Shown piece by piece: positions 45,829-53,891 of a stretch of DNA of 64,000 nt. Below the pieces are notes generated by a model. The model ran no database searches and was not told the DNA's origin. It was given only the letters and a program-made list of their open reading frames with translations. The position numbers and the translations under genes are program-made. Origin of the DNA: Deltaproteobacteria bacterium (GTDB taxonomy: Bacteria; Desulfobacterota; GWC2-55-46); NCBI GenBank assembly GCA_016218105.1, contig JACRET010000001.1, forward strand, positions 29,527 through 93,526, given 5' to 3'. Each line of letters begins with the position of its first letter. The first letter of the stretch is position 1.

Positions 45829-45852
45829 GCGGGATGTTTCTCAACATCCCGC
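45829..45852. other. Perfect 10-bp hairpin
   Basis: GCGGGATGTT / AACATCCCGC with a TCTC loop, 60 nt after the pilin-like gene stop. No T-run on either strand, so not a classical terminator. Confidence 0.5.
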
Positions 45853-45912
45853 CAACTTGTCTGGATATATATCACATTTCAGGGTACAAGTCCATTTTGG
45901 CGGGATAAATTC

Positions 45913-46434
45913 TCATGTGGCGATGGGAGGGCTTGCCGAGCTGGCTGCGCCGCCGGTTTCGGCCCTTATTACGCCTTCGTCGTCAACATAGAACCACCTT
46001 GAGCTGGCACCGCCGTCCAAAGGCGCGGCGTTCACCCTCCAGTACGGCTGGCCCGCCGAAGTACCCGATGATATGGTGAACCTGTAGTCGTGCTCATCAC
46101 GGGTTGAATTCCCGGGCGCAGGAGGGATCCCTCCTGTGGCCGCAAGCTCCTGAAAGTCCCCCGAGTATAGCCCTGACGGGTCTGCAAGCTTGTGCATCTC
46201 CTCGGCCTTCCTTACCCTGGATAGAAATGCGATTACCGCTGTTTCACGGGCCTTCTGGATAAAGCTGAAATACATTGGGATGGATATGGCCGCCACTATA
46301 CCGACGATTCCCATGACAAAAAGAAGCTCAAGCACGGTAAAGCCCGTTTTTCCGGTCTTGAAACCTGAATGGAATGGGTTATGAGCCATAGGGTTTTGAA
46401 AATGCACGGCGAGCGCGTTCGCCGCGGACTTCAT
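45913..46434 (-). CDS. Pilin-like protein (type IV pilin/pseudopilin)
   Basis: 173 residues. Prepilin cleavage site KTG|FTVLELLFVMGIVGIVAAI with Glu5, preceded by a long leader (31 residues from 46434, or 16 if the internal Met at 46389 is the start; neither has a good ribosome site). Globular part about 120 residues with YWRVNAAP and RWFYVDDEGVI near the C-terminus and no Cys. It lies 52 nt after a HAMP-domain membrane protein, outside the main pil locus. Could be a minor pilin or pseudopilin. Confidence 0.8.
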   Translation of the reverse strand: MKSAANALAVHFQNPMAHNPFHSGFKTGKTGFTVLELLFVMGIVGIVAAISIPMYFSFIQKARETAVIAFLSRVRKAEEMHKLADPSGLYSGDFQELAATGGIPPAPGNSTRDEHDYRFTISSGTSAGQPYWRVNAAPLDGGASSRWFYVDDEGVIRAETGGAASSASPPIAT

Positions 46435-46486
46435 GGTCAGAGCTAAATTTCAGGCAGACGCAATCCCCTTACAGATCAAAGGGGAC

Positions 46487-47050
46487 TTATCTTCCGCGGG
46501 AGTTAACTTCGTTGACGATGGATCTGATAAGCATTTTTACGTCTTCCGGATAATGTGCCCCCTCGGCGTCAAGCATGGCCGAGATGGTTTCGAGCCTGTT
46601 TTTTATGTCGTCGTAAAATTGCGCATCCCGGTTCCTGTTAAGCAGAAGGGCTTCTGAAAGACCGTTGAGAAGGGTTTCCATCTCCTTGAACTCATCGCGC
46701 TTTCTGATCTTTATCCGCTGACCGTAATTGCCGTCTATAAGCCCTTTTACCGCCTTCTCGAACCTGTACATGGGCCCCGCGACCCTATGGGATGAAATTA
46801 TGGTATGTATCCCCCCAAGCACGGCTACGATAAAAAGACCCAGCCATATCCTCTTATGAAGGAAAAGGACGATGGCCGATATCCTGACCTGCTCTTCGAT
46901 CTCTTTTGTGGCGCTGAGCTCGCTGTATAGGGGATAAAAGATTATAAAACCGAGAATTATGGAATATATGATGATATAAAGGAATAAGGTCAGCGCAAGC
47001 CTAAGCTGGAAGGCCGGCTTGACAATGATTTTTTTGCGGCTGAACGTCAT
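46487..47050 (-). CDS. HAMP-domain membrane protein without output domain
   Basis: 187 residues. Two membrane spans (LTLFLYIIIYSIILGFIIFY and IWLGLFIVAVLGGIHTII) enclosing a short extracytoplasmic loop, then a HAMP domain (SSHRVAGPMYRFEKAVKGLIDGNYGQRIKIRKRDEFKEM) and a short helical tail. No kinase, cyclase or methyl-accepting domain follows. Upstream of the pilin-like gene on the same strand. Its role could be conformational signalling to a partner; unknown. Confidence 0.75.
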   Translation of the reverse strand: MTFSRKKIIVKPAFQLRLALTLFLYIIIYSIILGFIIFYPLYSELSATKEIEEQVRISAIVLFLHKRIWLGLFIVAVLGGIHTIISSHRVAGPMYRFEKAVKGLIDGNYGQRIKIRKRDEFKEMETLLNGLSEALLLNRNRDAQFYDDIKNRLETISAMLDAEGAHYPEDVKMLIRSIVNEVNSRGR

Positions 47051-47155
47051 GTTAATTCTCCGATGTCCAGGGGATCTGCGATATCGGTTTCGCTGCGGGA
47101 TTGTAATGGGGCTTCCAATTTATCAAGCGCTCCATGGCAAGCTGATGATATACGT

Positions 47156-47217
47156 AAAAACAGACCGCCGGCTGTGCGTAAGGGCACACCCTGATAATAG
47201 AACATCCGGCTGTTTTT
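47156..47217 (-). terminator. Possible terminator after the M20 amidohydrolase
   Basis: Large imperfect stem: AAAACAGCCGG pairs with CCGGCGGTCTGTTTT, containing an inner GTGTGC / GCAC hairpin and ending in TTTTT. Adjacent to the stop at 47219. The rest of 47051-47218 shows nothing. Confidence 0.4.
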
Positions 47218-47218
47218 A

Positions 47219-48415
47219 TCAATGGGCGTCTTCAGGTGGCCGATTGAAGTCTCTTTTTACCTTGAGCAGCAAATCGGGGTCAAAGAGCAGGTCGACGGCC
47301 GTGAGCCCGAGACATATAACGCCCTCCATGAGCGCCCTGTGCCCGTCAGGGGTTACGGTAGAATCCGCGAACTCTCTTGTGTGTATATTGATGCCTTCCC
47401 TTATAGGCACATGAGGGTGTATGGCCGGGACGGTCTGGGAGACATTGCCCACATCGGATGATCCGACGTTCCTTTCAGCCGGTGACAGGTCTTCCGGAAG
47501 CTCAAGGAAGCCCAGGGCTTGCCTGTAGACCCCGGCGAACGCGTTATTTATCTTCATCGGCGCGTTCAGGTCTCCGACTTCCCTTACCTCAAGCCTGCAT
47601 CCGGTGGCGACCGCCGCTCCCTTCGCGCAGTTTATCACCCGCTCTTTCAAAGACGCCAGCTCCGCGAGGTCGTTCGCGCGCACATAAAAGCTCGCCTCGG
47701 CCCGTTCCGGAATAATGTTGGGGGCCTTGCCTCCGTCCGTGATTATCCCATGCACCTTTACATCCGGTCTTAATTGCTGTCTAAGGGCGGATATGGAATT
47801 GAAGGTCTGTATCACCGCGTCGAGGGCGTTTATCCCCTCTTCAGGATACGCCGAGGCATGGCTCGCGTGCCCGTGGAAGACAAAATTCAGCCTCACAAGC
47901 CCAAGGAAGTGCTTTATGACAGTCCTTTTTGAAGAACCGTGAACCATCATGGCGGCGTCTATCTCATCAAAGACATTATGCTTGACCATCTCTATTTTGC
48001 CTTTGCCGAGCTCCTCCGCTGGAGTGCCGAGCACAAGGAGCGTGCCCTTCCCGGGAGAAAGATTTCCCTTAAGAATAACCGAGAGCGCCGCCGCGGCCCC
48101 TATCGACGCCATGCCCGCGATGTTGTGTCCGCAGCCGTGCCCGATACCCGGGAGCGCGTCCATCTCAGCCAGCAAGGCGACTGCCGGCCTTCCTTCGCCC
48201 AGGGTGGCTCTAAAAGCTGTCTCCATCCCGGCGATGCCCGCCTTTACCTTGAAGCCATGCTCCGTCAGAAAGCCCTGCATGGCCAGAGAGGTCTTGTGCT
48301 CTTTCAGCCCAAGCTCGGGGTTTTGATAGAAATTGTCGCTTAAGTCCGTTATCTTTTTACGGAGCCCGTCCGCCGTCTTTATAAGTTCTTTTTTCAGGGA
48401 TGTAATGTCAGCCAT
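47219..48415 (-). CDS. M20-family amidohydrolase (N-acyl-amino-acid/peptide hydrolase)
   Basis: 398 residues, normal length. Metal-site motifs: ALLAEMDALPG, GHGCGHNIAG (metal Cys/His pair), GTPAEELGKGK and MMVHGSS. Of the AmhX/HipO/AbgB type that removes acyl groups from amino acids or indole conjugates. Cytoplasmic. It ends the strand run downstream of the sulfate-assimilation operon but is separated from it by a strong terminator, so it is probably independent. Natural substrate not deducible. Confidence 0.88.
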   Translation of the reverse strand: MADITSLKKELIKTADGLRKKITDLSDNFYQNPELGLKEHKTSLAMQGFLTEHGFKVKAGIAGMETAFRATLGEGRPAVALLAEMDALPGIGHGCGHNIAGMASIGAAAALSVILKGNLSPGKGTLLVLGTPAEELGKGKIEMVKHNVFDEIDAAMMVHGSSKRTVIKHFLGLVRLNFVFHGHASHASAYPEEGINALDAVIQTFNSISALRQQLRPDVKVHGIITDGGKAPNIIPERAEASFYVRANDLAELASLKERVINCAKGAAVATGCRLEVREVGDLNAPMKINNAFAGVYRQALGFLELPEDLSPAERNVGSSDVGNVSQTVPAIHPHVPIREGINIHTREFADSTVTPDGHRALMEGVICLGLTAVDLLFDPDLLLKVKRDFNRPPEDAH

Positions 48416-48419
48416 TGGG

Positions 48420-48456
48420 GAAAATTAAGGGCTCCTCTCTGAGGAGAGGAGCCCTT
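48420..48456 (-). terminator. Terminator of the sulfate-assimilation operon
   Basis: AAGGGCTCCTCTC / GAGAGGAGCCCTT 13-bp stem followed on the minus strand by AATTTT, 7 nt after the sat-cysC stop. Confidence 0.85.
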
Positions 48457-48463
48457 ACTCAGT

Positions 48464-50176
48464 TTATTTTATGAAGCCGAGCTGCTCTAATTTGAGGATT
48501 ATCCTCTGTGACGCCTCATCCGGCGAGCATTCACGGGTGTCTATCGTCATCTCCGGTGTCTCCGGCGCCTCATAGGGGTCGCTGATGCCGGTGAATTCCT
48601 TTATGATCCCGGCGCGCGCCTTGGCATACAAGCCCTTTCTGTCCCGCTCCTCACAGACCTCCAGAGGGGTAGAGACGAATACCTCCAGAAACCCGCCGTG
48701 CCTGGATATCTCCTCCCTTACGGCGCGGCGCGTCTGGGTATAGGGGGCGATCGGCGCGCAAATGGCCGCCCCGCCGTACTTAGTGATCTGTCCCGCGACA
48801 AAACCTATCCTCTGGATGTTAAGGTCGCGGTGCTCCCTTGAAAATCCCAGCTCGCTCGACAGGTTCTTTCTTACCATGTCGCCGTCAAGGAGCGTTACCG
48901 CCCTTCCGCCTATCTCCATGAGCTTGACCATAAGGGCATTGGCGATCGTAGACTTGCCCGAACCGGAGAGCCCGGTAAAGAAGACTGTAAACCCCTGTTC
49001 GTGCCTTGGGGGATAAGTGCGCCTGAGCTCGCTTACGACCTCCCTGTAAGAGAACCAATCGGGGATATCGAGGCCGAGCATAAGCCTTCTTCTGAATTCC
49101 GTCCCGGAGATATTGAGTACGGTCATCCCCTTCTCGATCTGGTCGGCAGGGAAGTACTGGGCCTTCTCCTCCACATAGACCATCTCCTGGAAAGGCACCA
49201 TCTTGATTCCGATCTCGTCCTGATACTTGGCCAGCATCTCCTGCGCGTCGTAGGGGCCGTAGAACGCCTCGCCCTTCGAGTTCTTGCCGGGGTCAGCGTG
49301 GTTCCTGCCGACAATAAAATGGGTGCAGCCGTAGTTCTTCCTGATTATCGAATGCCACATCGCCTCTCTCGGCCCGCCCATCCTCATCGCCAGAGGCAGT
49401 AAGCTCAGCATGGTCGTCTGTTCAGGATACTGCTTTACAAGGTGCTCATAGCAGCGGATCCTTGAGTAGTGGTCGATGTCGCCTGGTTTTGTCATGCCTA
49501 CGACAGGCTGTATCAGCAGATTCGCCTCGACCATCTGAGCGGCCCTGAACGTAAGCTCCTGGTGGGCCCTGTGCATGGGGTTTCTTGTCTGGAAGGCTAC
49601 CACCTTGTACCACCCCTGCTTCTTGAATTTCTCTCTCAAGTCCCTGGGTGTATTGCGGAGCTGCTTGAAATCATAATGCGCCGGAAGCTCTACCCCTTCC
49701 AGCTTTCCTCCGATATATACGGGGTGGGCCTTGTTGATGAGGTAATTTACCCCCGGATGCGCGTCATCGTCGCTCTTGAAGACGAGGTTCGCTTCGAGCT
49801 TCTTATCAGGCCTCCATATATCCGAGACCGTAATGACCGCGATCAGCACACCCTCAGGGTCTCTAAGCGCGACCTTCGTTCCCTCAGTTATCTTTCCGGC
49901 AAACGCCTCCGGCACATCGAGCGTTATGGGCATGGGCCATATGGTGCCTGACGTAAGCCTCATGTCCTTTATGACTGATTCGTAATCGGCCTTTCCCAAA
50001 AACCCTTCGAGCGGGGAGAATGCGCCGGTAAGGAGCATCTCTATATCCCATAGCTGCCTCTCGGTAAGGTCCCATGATATGAAATCACGCGCCTGGGCTT
50101 TAAGGGCCTCGGCCTGGCCCTCTTTGACCAGTAATTCCTTGAGTGTTCCTCCATGTGGTGCTGTAATCGTAGACAA
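48464..50176 (-). CDS. Bifunctional ATP sulfurylase / APS kinase
   Basis: 570 residues, a Sat-CysC fusion. Residues 1-~385 are ATP sulfurylase with FQTRNPMHRAHQELTF (the QTRNPxHRAH substrate loop), GRNHADPG and ISGTEFRRRL. Residues ~395-570 are APS kinase with P-loop GLSGSGKSTIANAL, LDGDMVRKNL, AICAPIAPY and KGLYAKARAG. It converts sulfate to APS and then PAPS in the cytoplasm. Last gene of the transporter-Usp-CysH-CysQ-Sat operon; AGGAGG precedes the ATG. The PAPS-making half is noteworthy since the adjacent CysH looks APS-specific. Confidence 0.93.
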   Translation of the reverse strand: MSTITAPHGGTLKELLVKEGQAEALKAQARDFISWDLTERQLWDIEMLLTGAFSPLEGFLGKADYESVIKDMRLTSGTIWPMPITLDVPEAFAGKITEGTKVALRDPEGVLIAVITVSDIWRPDKKLEANLVFKSDDDAHPGVNYLINKAHPVYIGGKLEGVELPAHYDFKQLRNTPRDLREKFKKQGWYKVVAFQTRNPMHRAHQELTFRAAQMVEANLLIQPVVGMTKPGDIDHYSRIRCYEHLVKQYPEQTTMLSLLPLAMRMGGPREAMWHSIIRKNYGCTHFIVGRNHADPGKNSKGEAFYGPYDAQEMLAKYQDEIGIKMVPFQEMVYVEEKAQYFPADQIEKGMTVLNISGTEFRRRLMLGLDIPDWFSYREVVSELRRTYPPRHEQGFTVFFTGLSGSGKSTIANALMVKLMEIGGRAVTLLDGDMVRKNLSSELGFSREHRDLNIQRIGFVAGQITKYGGAAICAPIAPYTQTRRAVREEISRHGGFLEVFVSTPLEVCEERDRKGLYAKARAGIIKEFTGISDPYEAPETPEMTIDTRECSPDEASQRIILKLEQLGFIK

Positions 50177-50212
50177 GGTACAATCCTCCTTTTATGTTGA
50201 TAAACGATTTTA

Positions 50213-51040
50213 TTAATCAATAAGCCCCTGCCACGGAAAAGGCGGAGACCCCGCGACCATGAAAAACGGGTTTAAAAGCTCTTCCTTATTGTACCTGAGC
50301 CTTTCGCCTTTAAGGTCGGTGACCGCCCCTCCGGCCGCCTCGACGACGCAATCAGCCGCCGCCGTATCCCACTCCATCGTCGGGCCGAGCCTAGGATAGA
50401 GGTCGGCTTTGCCTTCCGCCACAATGCAGAGCTTGAGGGAGCTTCCCATGGAGACAAACTCGGCGCCGTCGATCTTGCTTAAAAACCTCTCAAGCTCCGG
50501 ACCCGCGTGAGACCTGCTCCCGACTATCTTTAAAGGGCCGCCCGAATAGCCCGCCGCGCTTATCGGTTCGGTTCCGCCCTTAAAGGTCTTGAACGCCCCG
50601 TTTTTTAAGGAAGCGAAATACGTTATGCCGGGTACCGGCGCGAAAACGACGCCGAGCACCGGCCTTCCGTCCTCGATGAGGGCTATATTTACGGTGAACT
50701 CTCCGTTACGCTTTATAAACTCCTTGGTGCCATCGAGCGGGTCTACCAGCCAGAACCTTTTCCAGCCCTTTCTTACTTCATACGGCTCGGCCCTCGACTC
50801 CTCCGAGAGTATCGGAAGTCCGGGCGTGATCCTGGCAAGGCCCTCCGTTATCGCCTTATTTGCCGCCTCGTCCGCGAACGTCAGCGGAGAACCGCCCTCC
50901 TTGAAGGTCGTCCCGAAATCACCGGTCGAATATATTTCAAGGATAGCCTCTCCCGCCTTACCGGCGACAGAGACGGCCTCGTTTAGAAGCTCTTCCTGCA
51001 AACCAGGATTTTCATAAAGATTAATATATTTTGAAGGCAT
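50213..51040 (-). CDS. cysQ: 3'(2'),5'-bisphosphate nucleotidase CysQ
   Basis: 275 residues (a TTG two codons earlier is the alternative start). Inositol-monophosphatase fold with metal motifs LSEESRAEP, WLVDPLDGTKEFIKRNGEFTVNIAL and TMEWDTAAADCVVEAAGG. Removes the 3' phosphate from PAP or PAPS. Lies between cysH and sat-cysC with gaps of 12 and 36 nt. Its presence implies that PAPS is indeed made and turned over. Confidence 0.92.
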   Translation of the reverse strand: MPSKYINLYENPGLQEELLNEAVSVAGKAGEAILEIYSTGDFGTTFKEGGSPLTFADEAANKAITEGLARITPGLPILSEESRAEPYEVRKGWKRFWLVDPLDGTKEFIKRNGEFTVNIALIEDGRPVLGVVFAPVPGITYFASLKNGAFKTFKGGTEPISAAGYSGGPLKIVGSRSHAGPELERFLSKIDGAEFVSMGSSLKLCIVAEGKADLYPRLGPTMEWDTAAADCVVEAAGGAVTDLKGERLRYNKEELLNPFFMVAGSPPFPWQGLID

Positions 51041-51052
51041 ACGCAATACAAC

Positions 51053-51748
51053 CTATTTGTGCAGACCGCATTCGGTTTTTCTGGAGCCGGACCACCTGCC
51101 TGACCTCGGGTCCTCTCCAGGCGCTACAGGGTTTGTGCACTCCCTGCAGCCTATGGAGGGATACCCGTTGTCGAGCAGGGTATTGTACGGGACGTTGTTC
51201 GCTGTGATATAGTCCCAGACTTCCTTATCGCTCCAGTTTACGAGCGGGTTTACTTTTACAAGCTTGAACTTCGCGTCCCATCCGACCATGGGCGCGTTAG
51301 CCCTGTTTTTGGTCTCTGCCCGCCTTAAGCCGGTTATCCAGCATTTAAGCCCTGAAAGGACTTCCTTTAAAGGCTGCACCTTTAATATCTCGCAGCATTC
51401 GTCCGGGTCTCTCTTCCAAAGCTCCGGGCCGTACTTTTCAGCGACCTCTTCGGGCGTCAATTTTGAAGAATGCCTTTCTATCTTTATCCCGTACTTCTTT
51501 TCGGCCTTCTCGACTACTTCCCTGGTTTCCTTGAAAAGATGCCCCGTATCCAGATAAAATATCCTGGCATCAGGCTTTAATTTGACAAGCATGTCAAGGA
51601 GCGTCAATTCGGCGAAGCTGCTTGCGAGAGCGAATTCGTTCGTGTCAAAGTTCTCGATCACCCACTTAAGCGCCGCCTGCGGCCCTTTGCCCTCAAGCGA
51701 ATCGCTTATTCCCTTAAGCTCTTCTTCTGTCCAGACCTTTGACGTCAT
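51053..51748 (-). CDS. cysH: Adenylylsulfate (APS) reductase, CysH family
   Basis: 231 residues. PAPS-reductase fold with ALASSFAELTLLDM and FYLDTGHLF. It has the CC pair in DPDECCEILK and CREC near the C-terminus (GCRECTNPV), the CC...CXXC set that binds a [4Fe-4S] cluster and marks assimilatory APS reductases, plus the catalytic ECGLHK tail. Reduces APS to sulfite with thioredoxin. 7 nt from cysQ's nearest start and 15 nt from the Usp gene. Confidence 0.92.
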   Translation of the reverse strand: MTSKVWTEEELKGISDSLEGKGPQAALKWVIENFDTNEFALASSFAELTLLDMLVKLKPDARIFYLDTGHLFKETREVVEKAEKKYGIKIERHSSKLTPEEVAEKYGPELWKRDPDECCEILKVQPLKEVLSGLKCWITGLRRAETKNRANAPMVGWDAKFKLVKVNPLVNWSDKEVWDYITANNVPYNTLLDNGYPSIGCRECTNPVAPGEDPRSGRWSGSRKTECGLHK

Positions 51749-51763
51749 CTCCGATCCTCCGCT

Positions 51764-52231
51764 TTATTCCTCATCAAAAATAACTACCTCGCAGCCTGCC
51801 TGCGACTTTACCTCATCAGCCAGCGATTTTGAAAAATAATTAAAAAAGTTTCTCCGCTTCCTTTTGACCAGAACAGCGGCCTTTACGTCAAGGCCCTTGA
51901 TAAAGGTCAGTACCTTTGTGACGAAGTCCCCCTGCTCCATCAGCGGTTCGTAATCCACGCCCTCTTCCATCGCCTTTATCTGCACCCTGCCCAGCTCCTC
52001 GTATCCCCGCTGCCTGTACTCCTTCATTATGGATTCGGAGAGGTCAGTCGAGGGCTTGTCGCCTATAAAGCCTATATCGGAGAACTTCTCGAAGACCTCG
52101 TTCGCGAGCCCTGTCTCCAGTATATAGAGCGCGACGATCCCCGCGGACTCCTTTTTGGCCCTGGCTACGGCGTAGTTGATGGCCGCGTCGGAAGTCCCTG
52201 ACGTGGATAGAACGAGCATGATCTTCTTCAT
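51764..52231 (-). CDS. Universal stress protein-like protein
   Basis: 155 residues, UspA-like Rossmann fold (IMLVLSTSGTSDAAINYAVARAKKE ... KGLDVKAAVLVKRKRRNFF...SQAGCEVVIFDE). The canonical GxxGxGS ATP-binding motif near the C-terminus is not evident, so it is probably a non-ATP-binding type. The ATG overlaps the stop of the DASS transporter by 4 nt. Usp domains often accompany transporters of this family, suggesting modulation of transport. Confidence 0.8.
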   Translation of the reverse strand: MKKIMLVLSTSGTSDAAINYAVARAKKESAGIVALYILETGLANEVFEKFSDIGFIGDKPSTDLSESIMKEYRQRGYEELGRVQIKAMEEGVDYEPLMEQGDFVTKVLTFIKGLDVKAAVLVKRKRRNFFNYFSKSLADEVKSQAGCEVVIFDEE

Positions 52232-53661
52232 TTCGAATACCCCATGCCTATCAAAGGCCAGTAGAAGGCGGCTATAAGGTTAAATACGACCCACGCGGTA
52301 ATGAACATGATGAAACCGCCCTTGGCCGACTCCTTCACGTTTATATAGTTGGAGGACGCGGCGATGGCGATAGCGGGCGTACCCATCGGGAACATGAAAT
52401 CCAAGCCCGCCGGAACGGCTATCGCGTAGGTCAATATAACCGGGTCGATCGAGAGCTTCGAGGCCAGCCCTATGCTGACCGGCAAAAGTATCGCGATAAC
52501 GGCGGCGTTGCTCATGGCGGCCGTAAGGAGTATCGATAGGAATGAAAAAATAGCGAAGACCGTCCACGGGCTGCCCTGCCAATTGCCTATGACGAACTTT
52601 ACGAGCCATCCGGCGGCCCCGCTCTTGTCCAAAGCCGCTCCAAGCACAATGGCCCCGCCGTACATGAGTATTATACCCCAATTGACGTACTCTTCTATAT
52701 CTTTCCATCTGACAAGCCTGAATATAAAAAGCACCACGACCGAAATAAGCGCCACGGTGGAGAGGCCCAGGCCCTCGCCGAAAACGATCCATCCGATTAT
52801 CGTCAGCAGCAGGATGGCGCCTACGGCGTACTCATGCGAGCTCATCTTTCCAAGCCCTTTGATGCGCTTTTCAAGGACTACGTGCGCGCTGCTTACGCCC
52901 CCTATGTCTATCGGAAAAAACCTCGTAAGGACAATGTAGCCCGCTATCAGCAATACGACGACGAGCGGGAAAACGGCTATCGAATACTCAAGGAAGCCGA
53001 TGGTCGAGCTTGTAGTCTCTTTTAATATCCCAACCGCGAGAGGCACCCTCGCGCCTCCCAGGAAGGTCCCCACGCCGCCGATAACGCATCCCCAGGCAAG
53101 CGCGAAGAAAAGGAGCTTCCCGTAATTCGATTTACCGGGCTTCAGGTTAAGCCCCTTTGATATCTCAAGGACTATGGGGAAGAGCATCGCCGCCACTGCG
53201 TGCTCTGACATGAAAAATGAGATAAACGCCGAAAGGAGGAAGATGCTGATCAGCAGCTTCTTCGGAGACCCCCCGAACCTGTCCATTATATTGAGGGCTA
53301 TCCTGTTGGAAATGCCGGAATGCATTACCGCGCCGGCGAGTATAAAAGCGCCCAGGATAAAAAATACCGCCTCATTGCCAAAAAGGGAATACGTCTCTTT
53401 TTTGGAGAGTACCCCGAATAACGGTACAAGGACTATGGCGAACAGGCTTGTAATGGCGAGCGGGACTATATTGGAGACCCAGAGTATCAGGCAGACCACG
53501 AAGATGGCGATGGCCTTCTGACCCTCGGGTGAAAGCCCCTCGGGTGAAGGCATTGTCACAAGGTACCAGAAGATCAGGGCAAGTATTACATAAAAGGCAG
53601 GACGTAAAGCCTTAATGCCGATTATCAGCCACAACGGCCTTGTATCTATTTCAATGCTCAC
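52228..53661 (-). CDS. DASS/SLC13-family anion transporter (probable sulfate uptake)
   Basis: 477 residues from the GTG at 53661 (GGAG 8 nt upstream; the ORF start at 53709 lies in a repeat). About 11-12 membrane spans with two inverted halves: AFISFFMSEHAVAAMLFP and LLTAAMSNAAVIAILLP occupy the SNT-type hairpin positions, the first altered to SEH; GLDFMFPMGTPAIAIA is a typical C-terminal signature. Family members co-transport dicarboxylates or sulfate with Na+; sulfate is inferred from the downstream cysH-cysQ-sat genes. Confidence 0.82.
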   Translation of the reverse strand: MSIEIDTRPLWLIIGIKALRPAFYVILALIFWYLVTMPSPEGLSPEGQKAIAIFVVCLILWVSNIVPLAITSLFAIVLVPLFGVLSKKETYSLFGNEAVFFILGAFILAGAVMHSGISNRIALNIMDRFGGSPKKLLISIFLLSAFISFFMSEHAVAAMLFPIVLEISKGLNLKPGKSNYGKLLFFALAWGCVIGGVGTFLGGARVPLAVGILKETTSSTIGFLEYSIAVFPLVVVLLIAGYIVLTRFFPIDIGGVSSAHVVLEKRIKGLGKMSSHEYAVGAILLLTIIGWIVFGEGLGLSTVALISVVVLFIFRLVRWKDIEEYVNWGIILMYGGAIVLGAALDKSGAAGWLVKFVIGNWQGSPWTVFAIFSFLSILLTAAMSNAAVIAILLPVSIGLASKLSIDPVILTYAIAVPAGLDFMFPMGTPAIAIAASSNYINVKESAKGGFIMFITAWVVFNLIAAFYWPLIGMGYSK

Positions 53662-53694
53662 GAAACTACTCCGGCTACTCTTAAAATAACCACC

Positions 53695-53778
53695 AACAGG
53701 CTGCTGCAAAAATGCGTGCTTCGTTGTCTACGCCGCTCGCATCTGAAGCTTTTAACATTCCCGGTTTTTCAGCAACCT
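53695..53778. repeat. Inverted-repeat element R2, degenerate copy 3
   Basis: AACAGGCTGCTGCAAAAAT on the left and TTTTTCAGCAACCTT on the right, with a reduced interior (GCTTCGTTGTCTACGCCGC). Lies in the 230-nt gap before the DASS gene; the remainder of 53779-53891 shows no gene. Confidence 0.5.
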
Positions 53779-53891
53779 TAAATACTGAGAAGAAAAAACT
53801 ATAAACAGTATGGCCTGACGTATTTTCATCTCCGGCTTACAGTCAGTCTGTGCACACAGGAAGCCCGGGGGTTTCCAGCGGCCGCATGATC

